From Bimastos eiseni (Eukaryota; Annelida; Clitellata; Crassiclitellata; Lumbricidae), in the NCBI GenBank assembly GCA_959347315.1, contig OY365810.1:24828604-24892603 (forward strand): 64,000 nucleotides of DNA, read 5' to 3'. Positions 24,387-36,061 of this stretch are shown here, piece by piece. The first letter of the stretch is position 1; each line of letters starts with the position of its first letter. The notes under the pieces are model-generated. The model ran no database searches. It was not told where the DNA came from and saw nothing but the letters and a program-made list of their open reading frames with translations. Both the position numbers and the translations under genes were made by a program.

Positions 24387-24451
24387 CTGTTCTTCCTGTT
24401 TTTTGTCTTTGTCTTTTTGTCTTTGTCTCGTTTTTTGCATTTCTAAATTTT
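24387..24451 (-). CDS. Unrecognised small-exon gene, internal exon 1 (partial gene)
   Basis: Between TTGCAG and CAG|GTATCT the minus strand reads, after two split-codon bases, NLEMQKTRQRQKDKDKKQEE and Q, ending in phase 0. Strongly charged. It needs an upstream exon ending in phase 1, which I could not identify at higher coordinates, so the 5' part of the gene is missing or unrecognised. The KD-rich composition could also arise from simple-sequence DNA. Confidence 0.32.
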
Positions 24452-24915
24452 CTGCAACCCAATAATATAATCTAAACTAAAGACTTCTATAGTGCCATTA
24501 TCATAAAGCGCATGGTCTCGATTGACATACTGAATAGTGGATACATAATAGTGTAATAAAAATTATTACATTTTGTCTACAGCTCAACCCTAAAGAACCT
24601 GAAAGTTATAGCAAATCGGCAGAATATTGCAACACACCAAAAGTACTTATACAAACCACTCTGTTGTCGTAACTTCTGTTCAAAATGCAATTTCTGGTTA
24701 GCTGCAGTGGTGGAAAGACCTACAAGATCGAAATGCACGGGGCAAATGAATTTTCAGTCGTAGTATACAACAGCGACATGCCTACTGCTACTTCAATCCT
24801 GCTATAAATCTCAACTTAGACCTTTTTTACTTTTATTATAAACTGCGTTCTTCTACCTTCTGTTCATACAATTCTTTTAATAAAATGGAGTTTATGTTGA
24901 ATGCAACATATATCC

Positions 24916-25072
24916 AGTCTTCACAGAGGCGGCAATCTCGTCTGACAGATGGGGACAGCCAATGACAGGGATAAGAAATGTGGCGGAACCAACGTACTGC
25001 TTGTCCCCTCTCTATAAAAGGTGAGGGGGACTTGCCATCCATCCCTCTGGGATAGCCGCCCCTGAGTCTTCA
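24916..25072. mobile_element. 141-bp hAT-type MITE with perfect 8-bp target duplication
   Basis: The ends CAGAGGCGGCAATC (24924) and, read inward from 25064, CAGGGGCGGCTATC are inverted repeats, flanked by identical AGTCTTCA at 24916-24923 and 25065-25072. It is a copy of the family also at 43953-44091, sharing GTGGGGA, CAATGA and GTAAAAGGTG-type interior blocks. There is no coding capacity. Confidence 0.9.
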
Positions 25073-25785
25073 TTTACTTAACAGCTAAAAATGGTACTAA
25101 TTATAATAGAGTAAATGCTATTTACTGATCTCTGACATTTTCTTCTACAGTATCTCTGTATGTCTCAACTCTGAAACAGTTGATACACAAAGACATGTTC
25201 ATGTAATTATCCGTGTGGGTATGACATTGTATGTGTGTATGTATCCGTGTTTTTATATGAGCTTAGGTAGGTAAGCCAGAGCATTAAAAATGTGCATAAC
25301 TGAATTAGCATGCTTTGTTTTTACTTGACGTAAGTAGGGCCTGTTATTTTTACTTCATTATTCAATTTGTTCCTTTAAATACCTCATCAAATTTCTTAAA
25401 AAGGACTGTAATTCTTGCTTAATCTAATAAGATATATTTGGGTGGTAGATGATCTGTAATTACCGTAATTTACCATTGAAACAAAAAATAGTTAAATAGA
25501 CAGCGCTAACGTCGTCATTATTTCTCACGTTTTGTAAGCGAATATTTGGAACACAAACGATCGTCTTGTTTCTGAACACCAATGTGTCATTTATGCCATG
25601 AATATGCTGAAAAATCTACAAATCGACATTCGAATTGACATTTTAACAAGAAATCTTCAAATGATCGCTTGCTTACATCATCAGTTTTCTACTCTACTGT
25701 TGTAAAAGATTACGTCAACAATCATTCAATCACGAACCTCATGTTGATCACGTTCGGTGGCGCTCTACCATTTCGTTCAATCTGC

Positions 25786-26100
25786 GTATTTACATAGCGC
25801 TCCTTTAAACCCTACTCTGAGGCGCTCCTAGCCCAGTCATGACTAAAGACTTGAGCGACTTGTAAAACCTTGCCGGTTGGACCACACGTAAAGAGCGGAG
25901 CTCAAGTGGGATGTTACTCCAGATGTAACTCTACAACTGAAAAAACACGACGAGCCCGCGGAACTATAAGCTCGGCCCATGTCGCTGAGCGAAGCACCCA
26001 ACGAGGTCTAGGTGATGGCGCTCGTGAATAAGCTGGTGCCCTGCGCTTGGCTTTCAAGTGGCGATTTAGAATTTTGGAAATTGCGATTACGCATACGATG
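25786..26100 (+). repeat. Dispersed repeat (TATATAGCGCC family and GCGCTCGTGAATA family)
   Basis: ATTTACATAGCGCTCCTTTAAA..ACTCTGAGGCGCTCC..CCCAG matches copies at 28205, 32675, 36340 and 40060. GCGCTCGTGAATAAGC..GATTACG at 26019-26095 is the second family, adjacent here. Confidence 0.7.
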
Positions 26101-26155
26101 GTGGCACAAGAACTCCACTAAGCCATAAAGCAGCACCATTCACCATCAGCATATG

Positions 26156-27960
26156 CGAAGCGCCAGTGGCGTAGCGAGGCAAAGCGCCGCCTGGGGCGAA
26201 GGTATAAAATGCCGTATATATAGGTTTACCCCGAGATATACACAAGGGGATAAATAGGCATAGGGCGCCTGTTTTGAGTGGTTTCGTCAAGCTCTTATAT
26301 GCATTATGATCATTCTATTGAGTATTCAAATAATTGTAGGGTCTACAGTTAGTAACAGCATCAGCTTGCACTGTCGACATTTAAAGCTGTATGTTCTTTG
26401 ACTAATTAAACTGCGTTATCATTAGATATAACGATATGAAAATAGAATAAGATTGTATTAATTAAGAAATTAACCAGTTATAAAACAAACAAATAAAGCA
26501 AGCCTCACAATAAAGTTACTAAACGTCTTGCAGACTAGATCGAAAATTATAAAAATAAAATAAAATAAATCAATACAAATCATAGGGCCTACTCATTCTC
26601 TATACGTATTGAACAGAAAGTCCTTGGCCTAAACAATAATTTAATCATAGTGAGACCATAATAAGTATGGTACTTAGAATAGATTAGTGACTGCTAACTT
26701 TGAGTAATTTGAGCGTTCATGAGTAGTAACTTTGAAGGGGCGCTATATAAATTTTCGTAATGAATGAACTTATCATACGGATTACGGGTACTGTACGGTC
26801 TCATACTTTCATTATACCTGCTAACTGTTACCATTTAAAAATTTACTTTTCTTGCTTTCCCTGCAGCAAAATTAGTAAATTACTAATAACCTTGTCAAAG
26901 TTAATTGTGCTCGTCAAAGAGCGTTCAACTGAAAGAATTGCTAATTTGGAATGTAGTGATTCTCTAATTGTGGGTCTTAAGTAGGTTTTAGTTAATTAAT
27001 TTTAATTAGTTTCAGTTTTGAAAATCTAAATTCTGTTCAAGCAATAACTCTTTCATCAACCCAAATTCTAATTAAGAAAGATTTTTGATAAATTCAACTT
27101 CTATTTAAGTTAGATTCGATTGTGAATCCAACTTTGCATTAATTTTTCATCACTCAAGGTAGGCAAAAACGCCTTTCATTACTCAAATTTCTGATTCATA
27201 AAACTTTATTTACTTCAATACATGATGCATGTTGCAAGTTTTTTCGTAAATCAAATTTATATATAAACATAGATTGGCCTAAATTAATCCAACTTTTTAC
27301 TTAGGAAAGAATGATTTCTTCATCAATCTAAGAATTTGCGCATTATTATTATTATTGCAAAATTTATTTTATTTGATAGGTGAGAAAGTCATGGAAAGAG
27401 AGACAGAGGCGGCATTGCCATTTTGCAGCGTATCTATTAACACTTGGCGCCATTCGATGGTCCTTCTGTATATCGTATATGTTAGTTTTAAGTCGAGAAG
27501 AAGCAAGAAAGCATATGGTGCCTGGTTTAGACAAGAGCAGCAAGAATCTTGAAGAGTGCAATTTATACAACAAGAATTTTTTATTTATTTTTTCCAAAAA
27601 TGCCGCCTCTGGGACAAGTGCCGTCTGGGGCCATTTTGCGCATTATTATTATTGCAAAATTTATTTCATTTTATAAGTGCGAAACTCATGGCAAGATAGA
27701 CAGGGGCGGCATTGCTATTTTGCAGCGTTTCTATTGACACTAGGCGCCATTCGATGGTCCTTCAGTATTTCGTATATGTTAGTTTTAATAGCAAAAAGGC
27801 TTTATTTTTAGACAAGAGCAGCAGGAATCTTGAAGAGTGCAAGTTATAAAAAAATAATTTTTTAAAATTTTTCCCGAAAATGCCGCCCCTAGGACAAGTC
27901 CCGCCTGGGGCGGTTTGCCCCCTCGGCCCCCCTCCCGCTCGCTACGCCACTGCGAGGCGC
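26156..27960. mobile_element. Non-autonomous hAT-type transposon, 1.8 kb, nested in another repeat
   Basis: Both ends read CAGTGGCGTAGCGAG inward (26164 and 27952). The flanking 8-mers are CGAAGCGC and CGAGGCGC, 7 of 8 identical, as expected for an aged hAT insertion. The interior is AT-rich without a transposase; the right third is a tandem duplication of an about 300-bp unit. The insertion splits a dispersed repeat whose two halves lie directly left and right and match intact copies at 42720-42960 and 58350-58575. Confidence 0.88.
27338..27930. repeat. Two tandem 300-bp units inside the hAT element
   Basis: Unit one (about 27338-27637) and unit two (27638-27930) share GCGCATTATTATTATT, GCGGCATTGC.ATTTTGCAGCG, GGCGCCATTCGATGGTCCTTC, GTATATGTTAGTTTTAA, GACAAGAGCAGCA and AAATGCCGCC. 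Divergence is moderate, so duplication predates recent decay. Confidence 0.9.
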
Positions 27961-28170
27961 CCATCACGTCTGACATGAGCTATCTACTTTAACCAACGCC
28001 GCTCAGCGAAATGATAGACTAGTCAACTTTTAGGGTTAGTGGGTACCGATCCCCCATCCTAAGTTCCTACTGCTCTTCATGTGAGTGTGTCATCCATCGG
28101 CGAGATTGTTGGTTTATTTTACGACGATTTCATAGCGGGGATGATATATATGCGTTATTATCCATTACTC
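27961..28170 (+). repeat. Right half of the dispersed repeat split by the hAT insertion
   Basis: CCATCACG..ACTTTAACCAACGCCGCTCAGCGAA and GACTAGTCAACTTT..TCCTACTGCTCTTCATG match 42815-42960 and 58465-58575. The left half ends at 26163. Confidence 0.75.
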
Positions 28171-28204
28171 CACGGTCTACCACATGTACACACGTATACA
28201 TTCA

Positions 28205-28390
28205 CTACGAATTTTTATATAGCGCCTCTTCGGGTTTCTATTTGGGAGCGTTCCCGACAGCAGCACGACTGAAAAGACATTGTTGAGGAGAGCATGAAAA
28301 GAGTCAGAGTGAACCCTTGGAGAACAAGTGCAACACCAAAGGAAGCCTGTTCGATAGCAAGGGGCCAACCACTTGGAGTTATATCCTCTA
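28205..28390 (+). repeat. Dispersed repeat (TATATAGCGCC family)
   Basis: TTTTTATATAGCGCCTCTTCGGG, GGAGCGTTCCCGAC, AAAGAGTCAGAGTGAACCC and CAAGGGGCCAACCACTTGGA are shared with 36340-37290 and 40060-40225. Probably a SINE or MITE; no clear ends found. Confidence 0.75.
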
Positions 28391-29585
28391 TTATATACAT
28401 TGTAGTACAAGATTGCAGTATTTGTTAGAGAGCAGATCCTTTACGAAAATCACGCACTCATGCACTCTGGCTTGCTCCACCTACCAACAAATAAGTACAT
28501 GCAAGTGAATATAATTATTTATAGGCTATATGTAATACATGAAGTGCATATTATATATTTAAAATTATGTTCACGATTGCATAGAAAAAATAATTTCCTG
28601 AATAATGGAAGGTGCCAGATCAGTCCACAATAAAAAATAACATAATTGCAGTTCAATTTACATTTGAGAATACTCTGGGGATTGCACAAGCACCTGAAAA
28701 CTTTATGCACTCTGTGTCCCTTTGCTATTCGACAGATCATCTGTTAAAGTCTGCAGGCTTTATTTAGTCTTCTTGCATATGTTTGCCTATTTACTTGTGA
28801 TTTCTTAATTTATGTTAATGAATTATATTCACTCATTAAATAGATTATAGTTCCTGTTAACCAATTATGCCCTGCATCTCCCTATCGAATGTTTCGACTA
28901 AGTGACTGCGAATAACCGCTATAGAAATCATAAGATCAACCAACAGCATGCTTAATGTAGACCATATACTGAGGTAAGACGCATATTCAGGTAAAACGCT
29001 TAAACTATCGCCAAATGAGTTGAACTAGCCACTTTGTTTGAGGACGTCAGGGCACGCACCATTGCACACATGGAAATCCTCCGTCATCCGATCATCCTGA
29101 CCGGATGCAGCTAGTTTATCCTCCTCAGTGGTCACAATATATTGGACTCCAGTAGTAATGATCCCGATATTTAATGACGAGTTATTTCTATCGAGAACCG
29201 ATATACCTTAGGTAGCACCCTTTGATCGATTCAAACCTGCTAAGCTCTTTGAGCAAATGGCCTTCTCCGATATCATTGATACTCAGACGACTGACTATAG
29301 CCGTCGCGAATCCAACTCGCATTGCAGCTGAAGTTCTTTTTCCTCCGATTCAAGTTTCATTTCCTACATCAACTGTTTACTAAACTGACTTCTCAACGAC
29401 CCTAAATACATGTCAGAATACAACTGAACGCTGAGCGGCAGTATACTGAAAAGCAATATCCATGTGTGGTAATGGACAAGACGAAGTTTGCTGTGCATTC
29501 TACAGATCAACTGTAACAGAAAACTAACTTTCCAAATGATTGTCTTGTTGCGATCAGAGAAATATTTATGAAGCTGATCTTAGCA
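28391..29585. other. Intergenic stretch, nothing recognised
   Basis: AT-rich DNA without a convincing gene, RNA or transposon end. Confidence 0.4.
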
Positions 29586-29588
29586 CAT

Positions 29589-30270
29589 TTATGGGAATTT
29601 TGACCCCATCCGAAACTGCCTGTTTTGGCCAACCAGTCTGCAAGCGAGATGTTGTCGATGACATCTGGCACAGCGAAATCTATGACTACATTTGGGAGCT
29701 TTCTTGCGGCTGATCGTCGAGACTAACGAATACTTGTCACGATTCAACGGCGCGTGACCAGACGACCACCTGTGCGGTGTCTGGTATTTGGAGGAATGCA
29801 ATGAACAGCCTGCTGCCCGTGCTTACACCCACCGCAGAGACCTCTGCTCCGGTCGTCTCCCTCCCGTGGCCAGTCGTCAGCGCTGATAGCGGCAGGTCGT
29901 GTTCTCTGGACGACTGCCTGCTCGGTGGTCGACAACTGCCGAACTAATGCCTGTGGAGGAGTGCCTCCCCAGAGATCTGCTCCAATTTTCGCCCTTGGTT
30001 GGGGCTGACACATGGTCCGCGCTGCATGGACACTTTCCGCTATCGACCGGCGCCGCACGTTCTCCAAATTCCGTACATTGAACCTATTGCCCCGCGTGAA
30101 CTACATTAATAGTTGTCCTCATCGCTCACTCGTGTTTTGACTGCTTTGCCGACGCTTTTGTGAACCCTAGCTCCACGCTTCAATTCTCTTCCCGTGTTTG
30201 TTATTCACATTTCTATTTTCATCGTTCCTGTAGCTTGTTGCTGTATATCAACAAATGTTTAAATAAACGA
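29589..30270. other. GC-richer island with unrecognised frames
   Basis: A 107-codon frame (30067-29744) and a second one (29801-29589) on the minus strand, the latter also reading VVIDFAVPDVIDNISLADWL in another phase. The plus strand ends in an AATAAA near 30265 followed by CATCATCGTCGT repeats, as at a retroelement 3' tail. I cannot name a family; a decayed retroelement or processed copy is the best guess. Confidence 0.25.
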
Positions 30271-30365
30271 ATGCGTCATCACCATCATCGTCGTCATTGT
30301 CCTCGTCATTAGCATCGGCAGCATTATCATCATCGTCGTCGTCGTCATCATGATCATCGTCATCA
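30262..30365. repeat. (CATCATCGT)n microsatellite
   Basis: Imperfect CAT/CGT triplets for about 100 bases. Confidence 0.85.
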
Positions 30366-30842
30366 TTACGTGAACGAGGGTAAAAGGAGACCCGGAGTAT
30401 ACGGTTGGCCGTTAAGGTGGGAATAGATCTTGCAGGAGGTGCTCAAGATTGCTAAGGGCATCGGAGAAAAAATTTTCATCTGCCTTGGAACACATAATGT
30501 CAAATGAAGGGGTGTTAAAACGAAAAACGCCTGTCGTCTAGAATTATTGCATATACTGTCAACGGTCTCACACTCTGTTGTGAAATTCCACCGTGTTGGA
30601 GCGAACGACAACATGGAGTCTCTCATCAGATCACCCATTTGCCACCAAAGCGCGAAGTGCCAGAGTAAGGATCGCTTTGCTTTTGCAGATGATGATGTCC
30701 ATATGTGTAGAGAACCACAATCAATCGGAAAGAGTTACTCCAAGAACCTTGATTACCCGCTGTTTAACTGATTGACCACTGTTACCCGCTCCATTCCTTC
30801 TATAAGGGCGATCCAAATTTGGATGACAGTCTCTCACGCCGG

Positions 30843-31054
30843 TACTATAATTTTAATTCACCCGAATTAATTTCAGATTTATTTAGCTTGCTAAAAGCTA
30901 TAATATCTACAGCAAGACCATATCTAAAAACTACACTAACCTAACCCTAACTGACAATACCCTGACCCTAAACGACCCTCACGGTGCATAATCGACTCTC
31001 ATGATGCTTAAGAAAGAATTAAATTAAATATTCGGGTGAATTAAAATTATAGTA
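30843..31054. mobile_element. 208-bp MITE with near-perfect 24-bp inverted repeats, TA target
   Basis: Both ends read CTATAATTTTAATTCACCCG then AAT, from 30845 and inward from 31052, flanked by TA on both sides. This fits a Tc1/mariner-type MITE. The interior contains CCTAACCCTAACTGACAATACCCTGACCC. No coding capacity. The high terminal identity suggests a fairly young copy. Confidence 0.85.
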
Positions 31055-31899
31055 GGCCTACCCTCACGCCTTCTGAAGTCGGACTGTGTTAATGAGTTCG
31101 GATCTCGCATAGGCTACACTAGGTGTAGATGTATACGCCACCGATTATACTGCTAAAGTAATTATTATCTGCCTCGCCAGGCCATACGATTGCGCATTTA
31201 TACACGCAGTATTTACTGAACAGAACAGCGCGCATTAATACACGTAGAATCACCTACTGAAACATAGTTGCTCTTAGGACCGACGAACCAGACAGAGACG
31301 AATGCAAACTGAATATTTCACAGGGCGAATGCGAAGCCGTCACTGTCTTTGCACACAGTGCTTCGATATAGGCCTCTCTTTCCTTATCAGCCTCTGAAGA
31401 CAGTCGTTCGACGACACGACTTCGTCGTCTAAGTGTTCAATCATCGAAGCTCTGAATCTAGTCTAGTTTGATCCAGTTTGCGAAACCACTTTCGACGGAC
31501 GACCTTCACCGGTTTTTTTGATATATCCGGATATATTTACAAAAGCAGCCGTTTCTTATTGTTGTCAACATACATTTGGAAACAATTATTACAGGTAGGT
31601 ATGACAAGCAATACAGTCCCCACGCAGTGACATTGCTATATATATATACATGTAGGGGGTTTATCGTCGCCACCAAGTGATACCTCAATCGCATTTCCAC
31701 AATATTTGATCTTTTTAAGGTGGTAATTTTAGACTAGGAAATATTGAGCAACCGTAACATTTGGCTGGAACTGGTTCCAGTGCGTCATTCATGTAATCAG
31801 GAGTCTAAAATGCAATCTATATGTGGGTTGACGATCGATAAAGTGAAGTAGATTGATTATGTTCTGAACGCAGTTACAGCTGTTATGCATGGTTTGATG

Positions 31900-32015
31900 G
31901 GCATCATAATCGTAAACGCAGTCGTATACTCAAGATTTTAAAGTGTCACTTGAAGGCTAAGCGAAGGACTTCAGCTTGTTCACGAGCGCTGCGTTGAGTC
32001 ATAGGGGTTGTCCAG
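31900..32015 (-). repeat. Dispersed repeat (GCGCTCGTGAATA family), copy on minus strand
   Basis: Reverse complement of the stretch at 1018-1095, including CGTAAACGCAGTCGTA, CACTTGAAGGCTAAGCGAAGG and GTTCACGAGCGCTGCGT. Confidence 0.65.
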
Positions 32016-32674
32016 AGCGTTTTCAAAGGTAATGTCAGATTGCGGCTGTCAGTGAGACCAGAGGTCATAGGTCATAAACAATCTGTGATGGTTGGTTGGT
32101 TGCTTTTTTGTCATGACAAAGATTAATGGAGACTCCCATTCTTCTTCTTCAACCTTGTCAATCTGTAACGCGGAAAAAGCTCTCTTTATCGCGTAAGGTT
32201 GTAAGCGACTCTTCAAACGACGGTATGATGCGCTAGAAACAGCAATAAAACGTCGCTAATATCCGATATTAGATGACAGGCGTTAGAAGAGGGCCATAGG
32301 TGGCGTAATAAACTACTTCATCCATGAGCTACTAAGAGTATAATGTCAGATTGTAGTCCTTTATATTATGCATTTGGCCTATGCATGCATACATTACTTC
32401 ATACACTAGTCCACATGTTGGCCCTTTGGTGATAATTTCAAACTTATTATGTATGTGTACGTAGGTGGCGCAATTAACCGAATAGGCCTAACCACTTCAT
32501 CTTGCGGTAACAAAATAGAAAAATGTTAGAATGTATAGAGTATACGGGAGGATAAACCATTTCTCTCCCCCATTGCGTGAAATCACCACCGGGGATAAAA
32601 AAAATCCAGGTAGACCACTGAGGCATCATTGGTTAAACAACTGTGTATAATGTATTCCTGCGCTCATATCGAAC

Positions 32675-32880
32675 ATTTATATGGTGCCTATTCAGGAAAA
32701 CTACTCAGAGGCGCTCCCAACTCCAGCACGGCTTAAAATGACAGACTCAATGTGACAGAAGAATATGAGAAATTATGTTCTGGAAAGGAGGCGAAAATCA
32801 GGAGGGAGGGCCTTCCAGGCGAGTGATCACCACCGAGAAAGCGCGGTTCTGTCTGGTGGAGGTCCTGAGAAAAGCCACAA
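32675..32880 (+). repeat. Dispersed repeat (TATATAGCGCC family), longer copy
   Basis: ATTTATATGGTGCCTATTCAGG, CTCAGAGGCGCTCCCAACTCC and CACGGCTTAAAA match the other copies; the continuation with GAGAAAGCGCGGTTCTG gives a 72-codon frame that probably belongs to the repeat. Confidence 0.65.
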
Positions 32881-33000
32881 AGGAGATGGATAAGACACTG
32901 CCAAGATTATATAGAGGAGGCATTTTAGACCCGTATTACCGACGACAGGACAGTCCCTCCCAAGCGAAAATTATCAAATATAGTCAAGATTAGAATTATG

Positions 33001-33570
33001 CGAAGACGAAACGGATTTTCCTACACCGGTCAAAATGTTGGACGATTCGGAGGCTATAGATGAGAAAGGAATTCCTAAAGGAGAAACGAGTTGACTCCGG
33101 AAGATCACAGGAATGTTAGAACTGCAGAAAATGAGAAACGATGCGATGAAATTAGACAAGCATTAGATATCCAAACATCTCTGTAGGATGAAGTCGTTAA
33201 ATGGTTTGGCTTCAATAATTTGAACATGTAGAGAGAATGCCAGCCGAACGAATACCACAGAGTATACTACACTCAATATTCGAAAGAAAAAACCTAGACA
33301 GACCAGGACTACGACAGATATATACCACTTAAATGCGTATATAATATCTTTTGAACTATCACCGAGGGGTTGTGCTGTGATATGCCAAGCAAATTTCTGT
33401 CGACGGCAACGGTCTCTGATGTCATAAACTGTCGTTAAACCCTGGATCCATCCACCGAGGGAAATAATGGGCTTGACGAGTGACCGAAAATTTAAAAAAA
33501 TTGTAGTTTGTAGGCCTATTGCCGCCAGAAGGCTATCGTCAATCTCTGCAGGGATGGTGTGCAAATGTTC
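33001..33570. other. Unrecognised coding-like stretch, frames broken
   Basis: On the plus strand a short frame (CEDETDFPTPVKMLDDSEAI) ends at TGA and a second (ITGMLELQKMRNDAMKLDKH) continues in another phase. On the minus strand 33564-33163 is open for 133 codons with one hydrophobic stretch near its middle. Nothing matches a family known to me. It may be a dead gene or chance. Confidence 0.2.
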
Positions 33571-35400
33571 TCAAACAATGATTGATAAACATTGATAGTT
33601 AATGAGAAAGCATTTGATCCATCTTTTCTTTTGAATTAGAGTTTAAGACGTGAAGAAAAATAGGCGCAACAATATAGTAGCACAAACGATATGAATCGCT
33701 GGTTTTCGTATAGGCTCCCTATAATGGAATTGGAGAAACAGGACCTGAGAGAGAAGGCTTTAAACGATGCCTCACAAGCAATTATAGCCTCTGATTGTTT
33801 CTCGACGTGTGGACTGAAGAAGTTACATCGACTGACTTTCATAAAGGCGTCACATAATTACGAGAACTACGACTAATCGCGTTCGTAAACTTGACGTAAG
33901 GCACTATTTGTCTTATTGCCGAGGGCTGTGTCAAGCCAGATGGTGTGATCAGATGTATCGTGTGAAGCGCAAGTTCCTGTCACCTTGAGACCGGAGAGGG
34001 AGGGAAAGAAGGTGGCGTCGGTTTCGATGGATCAGGTAATAATGATGTGTTGAAGATGAGCTTTATTTTGACGGACACACCTTAGAAATGTTGGATATCG
34101 AGGCCTATAAAGCAACTGATAAGATTTGCAATCGTTGAATAAGATTAATTTCGTGTGATACTTTGATTAGCCTCCATTCGATTAAATTAAATTAAACAAC
34201 TACTCCAGTGACGTATTAGGAATTGTGTCAGCGCATACGGTTGTGCTTGATGTCGTGATCTTTGCATACAGTCTAAAAGAAACACGCTTTTTTTGCAATG
34301 GTGTCGTCGTGTATAGGGTTATCAATTACCTATGATGGATGGTTCAAAGTACACAAAGGTTGCATGACCTCGCCGTACAAGAGGTAGACGCTATAGGCGC
34401 TAACGGCATCTGTTTCGCATCGCTCATCTGTTTTCTTTTTTATGACACACAGTGTATGTAATTATACTGGCCCGCCCGATATTCACATGGAAGAAATATA
34501 TTCGCCCATGTTGATGTTATTGCGGTCCATCATTTCGCATGACACCGCCGTGGGAAGACAAAACCGAGTTTCGATTATTCGACAACTGCATTGGGTTGAG
34601 TAATTGTAATGTAATTCGTCTTAAAGGTACTTCACTCACTTTAGTTTATAGATTGCCGTTGCGAGGAATTTCATGCAACAGAAGCGCCAAAGACTGCGCG
34701 AAAAGAGTCTCTAAGATTTGTACTTTAACTCTGTGCCCTAAAGTTCTATAGCTCACATTATATGAATTGGGAAAGTTAATGTATGTTAGGGAAGTAACCA
34801 ATTCGTTGCACATAGCATTGTAGATATCTTATTACACTAGTTTCATCTTGTTTATCTTCATTTTTGTCGAGGTCTTCGAAATGCATTTACCTTCGATCGT
34901 CCTATACTTGAATCTAGCTATTTCTAGTTTTTAAAGTTCCTTAAGTTTCACTAAGTTTATCAGGTCCATTCACCCTTTACTACTTTAATCAGTGTCCACT
35001 TATGAGCAATGTAGGGCCTACACACGTGCAATATTTTGTACAAAAAAGTCGAAAGTCGCATAAACTATGAACGCCTATTTCAGTGTGATGAATCCGTGAC
35101 GCATGGCGTACATGTAGGCAATCATGCTTTACGTTAAAAATGTATAATCTTCTTCATGTCGACCCAAGTGAAACAATGTTTTATTAATTCAAGGAATGTG
35201 AGAGGTCCGGAGTATATAGCATGACGTAGGCATCTTAACTGTTAGGTTTCACCTTAGTGCTTTCACTGAACGAAAGTTGACCTCAAATAGCAATGGTGCG
35301 ATTTGTCGATCTCTAGATCGTTTTTCATTGCACATCTGATGTCGAGTCTGTTTCTTCAGTTTCTTTAACGCTATAGCAATGCAGTGTCTCCAATTACCAG
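33571..35400. other. Intergenic stretch upstream of the BK-like gene
   Basis: AT-rich DNA with no convincing exon. The promoter and any 5' untranslated exons of the channel gene should lie here or in the simple-repeat DNA to the right, but no clear core promoter is visible. Confidence 0.35.
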
Positions 35401-35649
35401 AGAGACAAACCCTGTTTACTCGACGGTTATGTCCTTATTATATAAACAAGGGTCAAAGATGGGAGGGGGACGTTTGCAAAACGAATAACATACTAGAATG
35501 ATGAGATGAGATGAGAAGTCAGAGGAGGAAAGGAGAGAATAGTAGAGAAGAAAAGATTGGAGTGGATAAGAGAGGAGACTAGACGATACAAGACAAGACA
35601 AGACAGTGACGAAGTTAATTAGGATGATAATGACAACGACTAGGACACA

Positions 35650-35658
35650 GAAAATAAA

Positions 35659-35690
<32 letters not shown>

Positions 35691-35863
35691 CGACGACGAT
35701 GACGATGAAGATGATGATGATGATGATGACAATGATGATGATGACGATGATGATGATGACATCGAGCATTTGAGGATGACGATGACGATGAAGATGATGA
35801 TGATGATGATGACAATGATGTTGATGACGATGATGATGATGACATCGAGCATTTGAGGATGAC

Positions 35864-35896
<33 letters not shown>

Positions 35897-35945
35897 AGTG
35901 ATGATGATGACGATGATAATGCTGACATCGAGCATTTGCTGTTGC
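35650..35945. repeat. GAT/GAC repeat with an 80- to 90-bp higher-order unit
   Basis: Triplets GAT and GAC fill the tract. The marker GACATCGAGCATTTG occurs three times (near 35758, 35844 and 35925), delimiting repeats of about 85 bases. Long open frames here are compositional. Confidence 0.92.
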
Positions 35946-36061
35946 TGCCTGTTTTTGTTGATGTTGACGACGACAACGGTCATGATGATGGATATAGTAA
36001 TAAATGTGAATAGGAATCGTGTCCTGTTTATTCCTTTAGAGAACGTTGTTAAAACCCGAAT

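Noticed and set aside
24684..24806. Forty-codon plus-strand frame beginning MQFLVSCSGGKTYK
   Set aside because: No splice partners, no family resemblance, and short enough to arise by chance.
30945..30985. Telomere-like CCTAACCCTAA sequence
   Set aside because: Only one and a half units, inside a small MITE; no interstitial telomeric array.
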